DNA of 53,869 bases from Phycisphaerales bacterium (GCA_019750095.1 JAIEOW010000080.1:1-53869), one strand, 5' to 3'; shown: positions 1 through 7,541, counted from the first letter of the stretch. The notes: generated from the sequence alone by a model not told the origin. A program made the numbers and translations.

Positions 1-1702
1 TCGTCGAAGCCTTGGTGCCGTACTTCTTTGTGTTGCTCAGACGCGGCTCGACCTCAAGGCCCACCGCATTGCGCAGGCTGTTGCCGGTCGGCAGGTTCGT
101 CTGCGCCGCGATGTACTCGCTCTCCAGCACGGCGCGGGCCACCGTCTGGAGTTCCGGCGGCACAACCAACCGAGTCGGCCGCAGGTCCAGGTCGTTGCCC
201 TCGGCGTCCCGCTGCGTGAGCATGGCGGTGATGGCCTTGGTGAGGCCGTCCGTGCTGAGGTTGGTGTCGGCCCCGGTGATGTAGTTGCCGTTGCCCGCGG
301 AGAAGAGTGCGCCGGCGTTGGACATCAGCGTGTCGTAGATCAAGTCGCTGAGCCTCCGCATCGCGGCCTGGCCCATCGCGCGGGCGACCGAGTCGAACAG
401 CGAAAGGTCATCGTTGATGAGGTCGCGGCGGTCGATGGAGAACATCTTGCCGTAGGTGTCCACCTTGTACTGGGTCGTGGCTTCGTCTGCACCACCGTGC
501 TTGAACTCGCCGCCGGGCGGGATCTGCTGCAGCGAGCCGGTGAACGAGGGGCGGATCGCCGTCGCCGTCTTGAAGTCGGGCACGCTCCGCACGCCCGCGA
601 AGGAACGCCACGTGGCCGGGCTCTCCTGATAGCCGTCGAGCAGGACCTTGTTGACGGCGGCACCCAGCGCCTCGGTGAGCGTGTGCGTCGACAGCGACGC
701 CCGCACCATGCCTTCGCGGTCGGCGGGGGCGTCGATACCTTCGTGCTGGAGCGCTGCGCGGCAGAGGTCCAGCGTGTGGGCGACCCGCAGATCGTCGGCC
801 GCCTCCATGCACGCCGGACCGAGGGCCTTCTCCGCAAGCGCGGCGAAGCCCGCCCGCTTGAGGATCGCCGCCTCGATCACCCGGGCACGCGGGATGTGTC
901 CCGAGCCGCCGCCGGTGATGATGCCGGAGAACACGGGGCGCGAGGCCCGCAGCACCTCGAGGACGCCCGCGCGGAGTTCGCTGACGGTCATGTCGCCCGC
1001 GACGGCCTTGGCCTTCATCTCGTCCACCCGCTTCTGGTGCACGCCCCAATCCCGCTCGCTTCCACCCAGGAAGACGGGACGGCAGGTCAGTTCGATCTCC
1101 TTCAGCCGGTCGCGCTCGTCGGCGCGGATCTGGTTCTCGTCCACAGTTCTGCTTGGCATGTTCGACCGTCCTTGGCGTGATGCCGCGATGGCCACCGACG
1201 TTTCCGCGTCGGCTCCAACGGGCGTGATGCTGACTTCCCGCAGCCGACCGCGCCGAACGAGCGTGAACCCGCCCGGCGACGACAGCGACCGCCCGTTGAT
1301 CTCGACTGACTGATTGGGCTTCACCCGCTCGTGATCGGTGGGCGCGACGCCGACCGACGCCTGGAACTGGAAACCGCCCCTGGCCATCTCCACGACATGC
1401 CGGGCGGGCTCGCCCGCGCCGCTGACCACGCCCGCAACAACGAGCCGCCCGTTGGCGACGGCAGGTTCGCCGTGGCCGACGACGCTGCCGACGCTGGCGT
1501 TGTGGTCGGCCAGAAGGGGCACCTGACCCCCGGCTTCGAGGCCCGCCAGGTCGATCGCGATGTCGCCCCAGCCGGGGACGCGCATGATGCGGCCGGTGTA
1601 GGCGACGACGCTGATCTTGGGGCGGGCGTCCTTGCCCGAGGCCTCGATCTCGACCTCGGCGGCCGTGAGCAGCAGGTCATCCGTGACCGTGTTTGCGTTC
1701 AT
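1..1702 (-). CDS. Phage prohead protease-major capsid fusion protein (partial)
   Basis: The frame is open from the ATG at 1702 to the window edge (567 codons), so the C-terminus is missing. The N-terminal ~130 residues resemble the S78/HK97-type prohead protease. A His in PLLADHN (about residue 67) and a Ser in FQASVGVA (about 116) fit its His/Ser catalytic pair. After a linker, residues from ~185 onward look like an HK97-fold or Mu gpT-like major capsid protein, with motifs such as KMFSIDRRDLINDDL and LVVPPEL. The start has a strong AGGAG ribosome site. An internal ATG at 1159, preceded by AAGGA nine bases upstream, could yield free capsid protein. The family call is from motif recognition and was not searched. 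Confidence 0.8.
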   Translation of the reverse strand, partial: MNANTVTDDLLLTAAEVEIEASGKDARPKISVVAYTGRIMRVPGWGDIAIDLAGLEAGGQVPLLADHNASVGSVVGHGEPAVANGRLVVAGVVSGAGEPARHVVEMARGGFQFQASVGVAPTDHERVKPNQSVEINGRSLSSPGGFTLVRRGRLREVSITPVGADAETSVAIAASRQGRSNMPSRTVDENQIRADERDRLKEIELTCRPVFLGGSERDWGVHQKRVDEMKAKAVAGDMTVSELRAGVLEVLRASRPVFSGIITGGGSGHIPRARVIEAAILKRAGFAALAEKALGPACMEAADDLRVAHTLDLCRAALQHEGIDAPADREGMVRASLSTHTLTEALGAAVNKVLLDGYQESPATWRSFAGVRSVPDFKTATAIRPSFTGSLQQIPPGGEFKHGGADEATTQYKVDTYGKMFSIDRRDLINDDLSLFDSVARAMGQAAMRRLSDLIYDTLMSNAGALFSAGNGNYITGADTNLSTDGLTKAITAMLTQRDAEGNDLDLRPTRLVVPPELQTVARAVLESEYIAAQTNLPTGNSLRNAVGLEVEPRLSNTKKYGTKAST

Positions 1703-2285
1703 GAAACTCTCCTTCTGAGACCACCTTGAAGTCCTTCGCCAGCAGTTTCGGGATCAGCAACTTCAGCCGGTACCGGATCGTGCTCTCTTTCATGCCGAGC
1801 CGTCTCGCGGCCTCGCTCACGTTCCCGTCGCACTCCATGATCGTGCGGCACAGCGCACGGCTGTCTTCGTTGTCGATGAACTCAAGCGCGTCCTCCGTTG
1901 CCCAGAACGACTGCGACAGGCTGACCGTGCGGCTGCGGGCGATCTCTGTCCCAGTGGGATCCGGGTAGATACCGTCGGTGGCCTTGTGCCCCGCGTCCGA
2001 AGCCGGACGCAGCGGCTCGAACTTGCGGACCGTCTTCCTCTCGCGGACGGCGAACTTCATCACTGCCCGCTGGATGACCGTGTAGACGAGAGACTTCGGC
2101 GTCGCGCGACGCACCGGATCCCAGAGGGGCGGTTTGGCGATCAGGTGCAGAAGGGCCTGCTGTGCCGCGTCGTCGTGATCGACACCAGGGCGGCACCGCT
2201 TCTGGGCCTCCTTGAACGCCACCCGTCGCGCGTAGTCAAGCAGGTCGGGCGTGAGTTTGAGTTCGGTGGGTGAGGAGTCGGGCAT
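1677..2285 (-). CDS. Phage sigma-70-like / Fis-type HTH transcription factor
   Basis: A 202-residue protein. Its first half (about residues 15-85) has the acidic DHDDAAQQALLHL helix and a basic/aromatic helix like sigma region 2. Residues ~135-182 form a helix-turn-helix reading GNVSEAARRLGMKESTIRYR, which resembles sigma region 4 or a Fis-type HTH. It starts immediately after the stop of the upstream gene (TGA then ATG) and its last 26 bases overlap the capsid fusion gene, so translation is probably coupled. The position just before the head gene suggests control of late phage genes. That role is inferred, and a plain DNA-binding regulator is the alternative. Confidence 0.6.
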   Translation of the reverse strand: MPDSSPTELKLTPDLLDYARRVAFKEAQKRCRPGVDHDDAAQQALLHLIAKPPLWDPVRRATPKSLVYTVIQRAVMKFAVRERKTVRKFEPLRPASDAGHKATDGIYPDPTGTEIARSRTVSLSQSFWATEDALEFIDNEDSRALCRTIMECDGNVSEAARRLGMKESTIRYRLKLLIPKLLAKDFKVVSEGEFHERKHGHG

Positions 2286-2834
2286 TCAGACCTCCTCGCC
2301 ACGCTCGAGCCTCTCGCGGATGTCGTCGCACAGCGTGAACGAGATCGCCGCCGGGGTGATGCCTAAGAGTTCGCCGTCCTTGCCGGTGACGCCGCGAGGC
2401 GGCACGCGGTGCATGACGAAGCACTGATCGTCAGCGGGCACGGCACGCCCGTACTTGGCCGACTCCCTCTCTGCGGCCTCACGCAGGGGGCGCAGGAAAT
2501 CGGCGTACCGGCACCCAAGCGCCTGGCACATCACCGCATACGGCACGAAGATCTGGCACTCCTCGAAGTGCTCAGCGGCAGCGTCCACGTCGGCCTGCGT
2601 CCAGGCATCCGGCCGCGACGGCGTTACCACTCCCTGCTCGACGAGTGCTTCGAGCAACGCAGGGCGGCAGTCGTAGCCGCGGGACCGCAGGTGGTGCGAC
2701 GCCGAGACCGTCGCCATCGGGAACATCCGGTCCCGCTCCTCCTGGGCCGCCTCATGGAACGCGGCGTCCGCACCCACCCGGGGCTTCACGCGGAGGTCGA
2801 AGTGCTCGTCGAGGGTTAGTCCGATTCGGGTCAC
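2286..2834 (-). CDS. Hypothetical phage-island protein, 182 aa
   Basis: I do not recognise a family. The GTG at 2834 is preferred because AAGGAG lies six bases upstream; reading further upstream gives low-complexity sequence with no ribosome site. The protein is acidic and mostly helical in appearance. A central stretch around residues 50-95 (YDCRPALLEALVEQGVVTP, then a helix rich in Asp and Ala) could be a winged-helix or MerR-like DNA-binding fold, but this is weak. It is the first gene of a three-gene minus-strand run with the sigma-like factor and capsid gene, and its stop directly abuts the next start. A role in phage regulation or morphogenesis is a guess from context only. Confidence 0.6.
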   Translation of the reverse strand: MTRIGLTLDEHFDLRVKPRVGADAAFHEAAQEERDRMFPMATVSASHHLRSRGYDCRPALLEALVEQGVVTPSRPDAWTQADVDAAAEHFEECQIFVPYAVMCQALGCRYADFLRPLREAAERESAKYGRAVPADDQCFVMHRVPPRGVTGKDGELLGITPAAISFTLCDDIRERLERGEEV

Positions 2835-3032
2835 GGTGGTCTCCTTGCCGGGGGCGTCGGGCGACAGGCCCACCCCCCACACCCTTATTTCCGGCGCAGC
2901 GGCCGATTCGCAGCGCAGGGACAAGGTATTTTTGCTGGCGCACTCTCCGGGCCGATCTCGCCCCAGATCTTCCCACACCGTGGCGACGCCCGATCAGTAT
3001 CCGTACACTGAGCTTTGGGAGACCTCGAACAG

Positions 3033-4247
3033 ATGCAGATGACCGAAACAGCCCGATCTGATTCCCTGAGCGCTTTGGAGTTGTGCGTCGGCGCTGGGGG
3101 ACTCGCGCTCGCGGCCTCTCAGGCGGGGTTCGATCGCATCACGGCCGTTGACGTTTATGGTCCGGCCTGCGAAACGCTGCGGAAGAATAAGGCCGCGGGC
3201 GTCAGGCACGTGAGAGATTGGACGATCACGGAAGCCGACATTCGCGATATCGACTTCACCGCACACGCCGGTATTGACCTGTTGAGCGGTGGCCCACCTT
3301 GCCAACCTTTCTCCTTCGGCGGAAAGCGGCACGGGCGAAATGATGAACGTGAGATGTTCCCGGAGTTCATTCGGGCAGTGCGAGAGGCCAAGCCGAGAGC
3401 CTTCGTCATTGAGAACGTCAAGGGGTTGCTGTGCCGGGCGACTCTGCCGTACTTCAATTACATTATCCAGCAACTCCAGTTGCCCGACCACACACGAGAG
3501 AAGCGAGAGAAGTGGAAGGAGCATCGAGCCAGGCTCGAAAGGCTCTACACAGGCGGCAAGGGCGAAGGAACGCAATACCGAGTCATCTTCCAGATTCTCA
3601 ACGGCGCCAACTATGGCGTGCCACAACGGCGAGAACGAGTTTTCATCGTCGGCGTACGCGCCGATCTCGGTTTGGAGTACAACTTTCCGCTGCCGACACA
3701 CTCCGCTGAGTCGCTCTGGCGCGACATGTGGAGAACCGGCGAGTACTGGGAGCGGCACGAAGTGCCCAAGAGTGCGCGTCCTGAGGCACCCGCGGCAATC
3801 TTGGCGCGGCTAGACAAGGACTGCAATACGGCCAGCAAGCCCTGGCGAACGGTTCGGGACGCGATTCAGGGGCTTCCGTTTGTGGGGATGGGGCGGACAT
3901 GCCACACGTTCCACAATCACTTCTTCAACGACGGCGCTCGGGTCTACAAGGGCCATGACGGAAGCTCGCTCGACGCGCCTGCCAAGACCATCAAGGCTGG
4001 GCGGAATGGGGTACCGGGTGGTGAGAACATGGTCAGGTTGGACGACGGCACCGTTCGATACTTCACAGTGCGTGAATGTGCACGTTTGCAGACCTTTCCC
4101 GACGAATGGGCGTTCGATGGTTCGTGGTGCGGGTGTATGCGTCAGATCGGCAATGCGGTGCCCGTAACCCTCGGCGAGGTCGTTGCCGCGCCGTTGGCCG
4201 CATCCCTGCGAGAGTTGGCGAATCGCTCCACATCGCCGCGACTCTGA
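3033..4247 (+). CDS. DNA (cytosine-5) methyltransferase of the island defence cassette
   Basis: A 404-residue C5-methyltransferase that would transfer a methyl group from S-adenosylmethionine to cytosine in a specific DNA site. Visible motifs in order are I (LELCVGAGG, residues ~16-23), IV with the catalytic Cys in GGPPCQPFS (Cys ~90), VI (ENVKG, ~127-131), VIII (QRRERVF, ~198-204) and X (GNAVPVTL near the C-terminus). The ATG at 3033 is chosen because GGGAG lies about ten bases upstream; a TTG at 3015 or an ATG at 3039 are alternatives. The gene diverges from the phage genes and its last 106 bases overlap the convergent Vsr gene. Its partners suggest restriction-modification or phage-exclusion use. 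Target specificity cannot be read from the sequence. Confidence 0.93.
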   Translation: MQMTETARSDSLSALELCVGAGGLALAASQAGFDRITAVDVYGPACETLRKNKAAGVRHVRDWTITEADIRDIDFTAHAGIDLLSGGPPCQPFSFGGKRHGRNDEREMFPEFIRAVREAKPRAFVIENVKGLLCRATLPYFNYIIQQLQLPDHTREKREKWKEHRARLERLYTGGKGEGTQYRVIFQILNGANYGVPQRRERVFIVGVRADLGLEYNFPLPTHSAESLWRDMWRTGEYWERHEVPKSARPEAPAAILARLDKDCNTASKPWRTVRDAIQGLPFVGMGRTCHTFHNHFFNDGARVYKGHDGSSLDAPAKTIKAGRNGVPGGENMVRLDDGTVRYFTVRECARLQTFPDEWAFDGSWCGCMRQIGNAVPVTLGEVVAAPLAASLRELANRSTSPRL

Positions 4248-4693
4248 ATCGCGCGTATCACCCGCCCGATCCAGGCACCGCCCTTCGCTTCGTGTTCCCA
4301 CACACGGAGAACCTTGTACCCGCTTCGCCGCAACGCGCGCCGGATGCGGTTGTCGCGTCGTCGATTGTCGTCGATCTTCCTCAACCAGAACGCACGATTG
4401 TTGCGAGGCGTTCGACGCCGACACCGCGGACAGCCGTGCCAGAAGCACCCGTCGACGAACACCACGACCCCCGCAGTCGGAAAGTGAAGGTCGGGGCAAC
4501 CCGCGATACTCCGATCGTTCTCGACCCATCCGCATGCACCAGCTGCGGCTAGATGGGCAGCGACCGCTGCCTCGGTAGACCGGTTTGCCTTGCTACGGAC
4601 CCGAGACATGCGTTCCGATCTCTCTGACGGTGTCAGGGGGTCGGCCCGCGTTTGGCGTCCTTTGGCCGTCTTCTTGACTCGCCCTCTGGGCAT
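4142..4693 (-). CDS. vsr: Vsr-type (very short patch repair family) DNA endonuclease
   Basis: A 183-residue PD-(D/E)XK-like nuclease of the Vsr family, which classically nicks at T:G mismatches arising by deamination of 5-methylcytosine. Family marks are the N-terminal TPSERSERMSRVRSK, then GCPDLHFP with the conserved Pro-Asp, FVDGCFWHGCPRC and WLRKIDDNRRRDN. E. coli Vsr has Thr-His before GCFWH; here they are Val-Asp, a pattern I associate with restriction-linked family members. The start at 4693 gives MPRGRVKK and has a weak TAGGG upstream. Its 3' end overlaps the methyltransferase gene by 106 bases on the opposite strand. It could do mismatch repair beside the methyltransferase, or be the cutting enzyme of the cassette. 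Confidence 0.88.
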   Translation of the reverse strand: MPRGRVKKTAKGRQTRADPLTPSERSERMSRVRSKANRSTEAAVAAHLAAAGACGWVENDRSIAGCPDLHFPTAGVVVFVDGCFWHGCPRCRRRTPRNNRAFWLRKIDDNRRRDNRIRRALRRSGYKVLRVWEHEAKGGAWIGRVIRAIQSRGDVERFANSRRDAANGAATTSPRVTGTALPI

Positions 4694-4829
4694 CGGGTAC
4701 CCTATTTCAGTTCGGCTCGTCCGTCGATCAAGATCGTTGGCCGCGTGGCCTCCCATCGTAGATCGAGCGAAGCCGGGCACCACCGCCCGCGAGGCCGCAT
4801 ACCTGCCTCAAGGGTCATGGAGTGACAAC

Positions 4830-6656
4830 ATGTCCGGTATTTCTGCGCGCCCCGTCGTCAAGACCTCGGACTCCACGCTCGAAATGAAGGTCGCCAACAT
4901 GACCTTCATGCTTGAGCGACTCGCTCAGGACTGCGCCCCCCTGCAGTTCGTCCGAGAGCTGACCCAAAACGCAATCGACAGCATCAAGCAGCACGGCCAA
5001 GCCGGAGAGGTCCGGTGGGACGTCGATTGGACACGTTTCGATCTTGAGCCGAAGGAAGGCTACAAGATGGCCATCATCGATACCGGGATCGGCATGACCG
5101 GCAAGGAGATGGTGGACTACATCAATCAGTTGTCCTCATCGATGCACTTGCAGTCGAAGCACGGGAACTTCGGCATGGGAGCCAAAATCGCGGCTGCGCC
5201 CCGGAACACGATGGGGCTCGTGTACCTCTCCTGGAAGGACGGGAAGGGCGCGATGATTCGGCTTTGGAAGGACCCCGACACCGAAACGTATGGGCTGCAG
5301 CGCCAACGCAACGGCGAGTTCTGGCTGCCCATCACCGACGAGATCAAGCCAAAGCCGATCAAGGACCACGGCACGATGGTCGTGCTGTTGGGAAACAAGC
5401 CTGGGGAGAGCACGATGGACGCTCCTCCAGAGGGGGTCATTCCCTCCCGTTGGATTACGCGCTACTTGAACACCCGCTACTTCAAGTTCCCATCGCGGAT
5501 CACCGTCAAGGCGCGCGAGAGCTGGACCCTCGGGCGTAAGGACAACAACCTTCGCACGGTCACGGGGCAAGAAGCGTGGCTTAAGGTTAACTCCGTTGAC
5601 TCGGGCACCGTTGGCCTGTCCAACGCCACGGTCCGCTGGTGGATTCTGAAAGAACGCGAATCGTTGGACGACTCCGGCAATAACGTGGCTGGTGGGCATG
5701 TCGGTGCGCTCTACAACGACGAGTTGTACGAGATGGCGATCGGGCGTCCCGGCGTCGCACGCCTTCAGTCGTTCGGAGTGATCTTCGGATACAACCGCGT
5801 GGTCTTGTACGTCGAGCCCACGCAGACCCCGAAGGGCGATCTCACGGCCAACACGGCACGCACTCACTTGCTCATCGATGGACAGCCTTTGCCGTGGTCC
5901 GAATGGGCGATCGAGTTCAGAGAGAACTTGCCCGAGCCCATCAAGAAGCTCATCGACACGGTCGCGGGGGGCGCAGCAACGGCGGAGAACGCCAACTCGA
6001 TCCGTGAACGGCTCAAGCAGATACGTGAGCTTTTCCGGTTCAGCCGCTACCGGCCTACGCCGGACGGCAAGCACATGATCGACGGCACGTTCACCAACAC
6101 TGGCGGAGCCTCCGATGATGGCGGCGCGTCTGCGGATGGTGGCGCGGGGGGGCGATCCAAGAAGAAGGTGGGTCGTGCCGGCGATCTGTACGCCCTGTTC
6201 GCTGATGCCGGGGACACGCCTGCTGACGAGGTCGGCGGCATCGCCGATCCCGTCGTGACCTGGGTGTCTGTCAAGGATGGCAGCCGAACCGACGACTTCC
6301 TCGAGGATCGGGCAGCGAAGTTCCTGCCGCAGGCCAACACGATTCAGGCGAACGCGGACTTTCGTGTGTTCACAGACATGATCGACCGCTGGCAGAGGTT
6401 CTACTCGCAGTATCCGGCCGCCGGGCCAGTCGTGGAGTCCGTGGTCAAGGAGTGGTTCCAGCAGCAACTCGTGGAGACTGTGCTTGGTGCCCTTGCCCTG
6501 CGGAAGTCAGGCAATTGGAGCGAGCAAGAAGTTGAGGAACTGTGGTCGGAGGCAGCGCTCACCTCTGCTGTTCTGCCCCGGTATCACATCGATGAGCGCA
6601 TCAAGCGGTCCCTCGGCAGCAAGATCGGCACGCTGAAAGAGAAGGACGGAGGCTGA
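4830..6656 (+). CDS. GHKL (MutL/MORC/Hsp90-type) ATPase of the defence cassette
   Basis: A 608-residue protein with an N-terminal GHKL ATP-binding fold. It shows the N box FVRELTQNAIDS (Glu ~43, Asn ~47), G1 IIDTGIGMT (Asp ~84), G2 GNFGMGAK (~112-118) and a later DHGTMVVLLG. Regions after ~residue 220 match nothing I recognise. A Gly/Asp/Ser-rich linker near 430-445 precedes a C-terminal helical domain. The ATG at 4830 has GGAG seven bases upstream. It diverges from vsr across 136 bases. GHKL ATPases of this class are known beside methyltransferases and Vsr-like nucleases in R-M neighbourhoods, usually with a Z1 helicase, which is absent here. It probably acts as an ATP-gated clamp or switch controlling the nuclease; that is inference. 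Confidence 0.8.
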   Translation: MSGISARPVVKTSDSTLEMKVANMTFMLERLAQDCAPLQFVRELTQNAIDSIKQHGQAGEVRWDVDWTRFDLEPKEGYKMAIIDTGIGMTGKEMVDYINQLSSSMHLQSKHGNFGMGAKIAAAPRNTMGLVYLSWKDGKGAMIRLWKDPDTETYGLQRQRNGEFWLPITDEIKPKPIKDHGTMVVLLGNKPGESTMDAPPEGVIPSRWITRYLNTRYFKFPSRITVKARESWTLGRKDNNLRTVTGQEAWLKVNSVDSGTVGLSNATVRWWILKERESLDDSGNNVAGGHVGALYNDELYEMAIGRPGVARLQSFGVIFGYNRVVLYVEPTQTPKGDLTANTARTHLLIDGQPLPWSEWAIEFRENLPEPIKKLIDTVAGGAATAENANSIRERLKQIRELFRFSRYRPTPDGKHMIDGTFTNTGGASDDGGASADGGAGGRSKKKVGRAGDLYALFADAGDTPADEVGGIADPVVTWVSVKDGSRTDDFLEDRAAKFLPQANTIQANADFRVFTDMIDRWQRFYSQYPAAGPVVESVVKEWFQQQLVETVLGALALRKSGNWSEQEVEELWSEAALTSAVLPRYHIDERIKRSLGSKIGTLKEKDGG

Positions 6657-7120
6657 TCGCCGTCGGCGCTCGGACATCTGAAACAAAGTCAGTCGATACC
6701 TGCGGCTGTTCCCGCGGGCGTCGTGTCGGCGGGATCGGCGGGAAGGAACCATGCCGACGTTGCCGCCGACGGAACGGGCGGCGATGGCCCGCCACGTTGC
6801 GGCATCGCTGGTTTCGTCGGTTCTGTCGGGCGTCGGGCGGGGTCAGCGGGCGGGCGTGGCCGTCCGCAGCGCCGCGACGATCCCGGCACGCACGTCGGGC
6901 GGCAAGTTGGCCCACGACGCCACGAGCCGGGCCAGGTCGGCGTCGGGTGGGGCGTTGCGGCCCCCGGCGTTCGGCCGCGACGTGGGCGGGACTGGCCCGC
7001 GCGTCGGGCCGCCCGATGGCCCCCGCCCTGCGCCCCGTTTCGCCCCCGGTGCGGTCAGCGCTGCGCCTGGCGCTGCGCGCTCCTCGGAATCGGCGTATTC
7101 TCCCGGAGATTCCGCGAGTG
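6657..7120. other. Non-coding or decayed stretch at the end of the island
   Basis: Between the GHKL gene and the tRNA-like fragment I see no intact gene. The DNA is very GC-rich (runs of GGGCGG and GCCCCC), so open frames arise by chance in several phases. The only recognisable coding trace is the short minus-strand peptide listed separately. An inverted repeat CGGAATC / GATTCCG lies at about 7084-7119, just before the tRNA-like fragment, and may be part of a recombinase arm site. No ribosome site or promoter stands out. Confidence 0.5.
6843..6938 (-). pseudogene. Possible C-terminal tail of a phage integrase, separated from its body
   Basis: The minus strand encodes DLARLVASWANLPPDVRAGI followed by VAALRTATPAR and a stop. 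Short tails of this shape (a Trp, then LP, then a helix with R-A-x-I) are common at the ends of planctomycete site-specific integrases. The same frame continues rightward across the tRNA-like fragment, where it reads the antisense-tRNA signature RGESNPRAL. This is what one would expect if an integrase gene ran through the attP site and was cut in two on integration, leaving its tail here and its body at the other end of the element. The call rests on memory of the family and is tentative. Confidence 0.35.
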
Positions 7121-7148
7121 CTCGGGGGTTCGATTCCCCCCGGCTCCA
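7121..7148 (+). repeat. 3' end of a tRNA or tmRNA gene (candidate att site)
   Basis: The sequence has a T-arm (GGGGG stem, TTCGATT loop, CCCCC stem) followed by the acceptor strand CGGCTCC and discriminator A at 7148, with no encoded CCA. A 5' partner strand such as GGAGCCG is not present 70-95 bases upstream, and no D or anticodon arm can be folded, so this is only the 3' fragment. Elements that integrate into tRNA or tmRNA genes leave such a fragment at one end. It marks the likely right border of the island. The parent RNA cannot be named; a long-variable-arm tRNA or tmRNA would fit. Confidence 0.65.
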
Positions 7149-7541
7149 TTCTGTGCGCAATAAATGCGCATGTGCGGAACTTACCCACCATTTACAGTGG
7201 TGACACCGCCCATTTTCTGAGGTAGAAACTGGCCACAGGTCGCCAGTTTCTCTGGAAAACCATGGCACTCAGAGATTCCGGAGGTCGGAATCCCTCTCTG
7301 AGCTTGTGGGGCGGGGTTCTTGACGATACTATTGAACGCTAGCTTGGCTTGGTCCGGAACGGAGTCCCCGGGCTTCAACCCGATTTGTAGAATGGTTGCG
7401 GTCTTCTTTGACGAAGATCGCTTCAGACGGACTCTGTATCTCGCATTCGCGGGAAGTTGTTGGCTCAGCATTCAAAGGGTGCATGGCGTTTGACCCAGAT
7501 CGGGTTGATCGCCAGCAAAAAGGTTCAAAGGAGAACGCAGT
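7149..7541. other. Intergenic region with two strong inverted repeats upstream of the DUF11 gene
   Basis: This 393-base stretch has no convincing gene; a 96-codon minus-strand frame at 7181-7471 has no ribosome site or recognisable family. It contains a perfect 10-bp inverted repeat (AGAAACTGGC / GCCAGTTTCT, 7224-7251, eight-base loop). A second hairpin spans 7268-7302, with CTCAGA / TCTGAG outside and GATTCCG / CGGAATC inside. Neither is followed by a T-run, so they are not standard terminators; they may be regulatory hairpins or recombination sites beside the att fragment. AAAGGAG at 7527-7533 is the ribosome site of the next gene. Confidence 0.5.

Larger units (their letters stand above)
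1..7148. mobile_element. Right end of an integrated prophage or phage-derived island
   Basis: This segment holds phage head genes on the minus strand, a three-gene DNA-modification/defence cassette, an integrase-tail-like remnant and, at its right edge, an isolated tRNA or tmRNA 3' end. That order is typical of elements that insert into the 3' end of a tRNA or tmRNA gene. An intact RNA gene is expected beyond the left end, outside the window. No complete integrase, portal or terminase is visible. The left boundary is therefore unknown, and the element could be a full prophage, a satellite or a decayed island. Housekeeping and secreted-protein genes begin right of 7148. Confidence 0.65.

Noticed and set aside
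5136-6467. Minus-strand frame opposite the GHKL gene
   Set aside because: No ribosome site and no family resemblance; the plus strand carries intact GHKL motifs.
7060-7148. A complete tRNA gene ending at 7148
   Set aside because: No matching 5' acceptor strand, D-arm or anticodon arm can be placed in the preceding 90 bases.
6751-7203. Plus-strand 150-codon frame across the tRNA-like fragment
   Set aside because: Compositionally biased sequence with a translated tRNA T-arm inside it and no ribosome site.
7181-7471. Minus-strand 96-codon frame upstream of the DUF11 gene
   Set aside because: Looks somewhat protein-like at its start but has no ribosome site or relatives I can name, and it reads through both hairpins.
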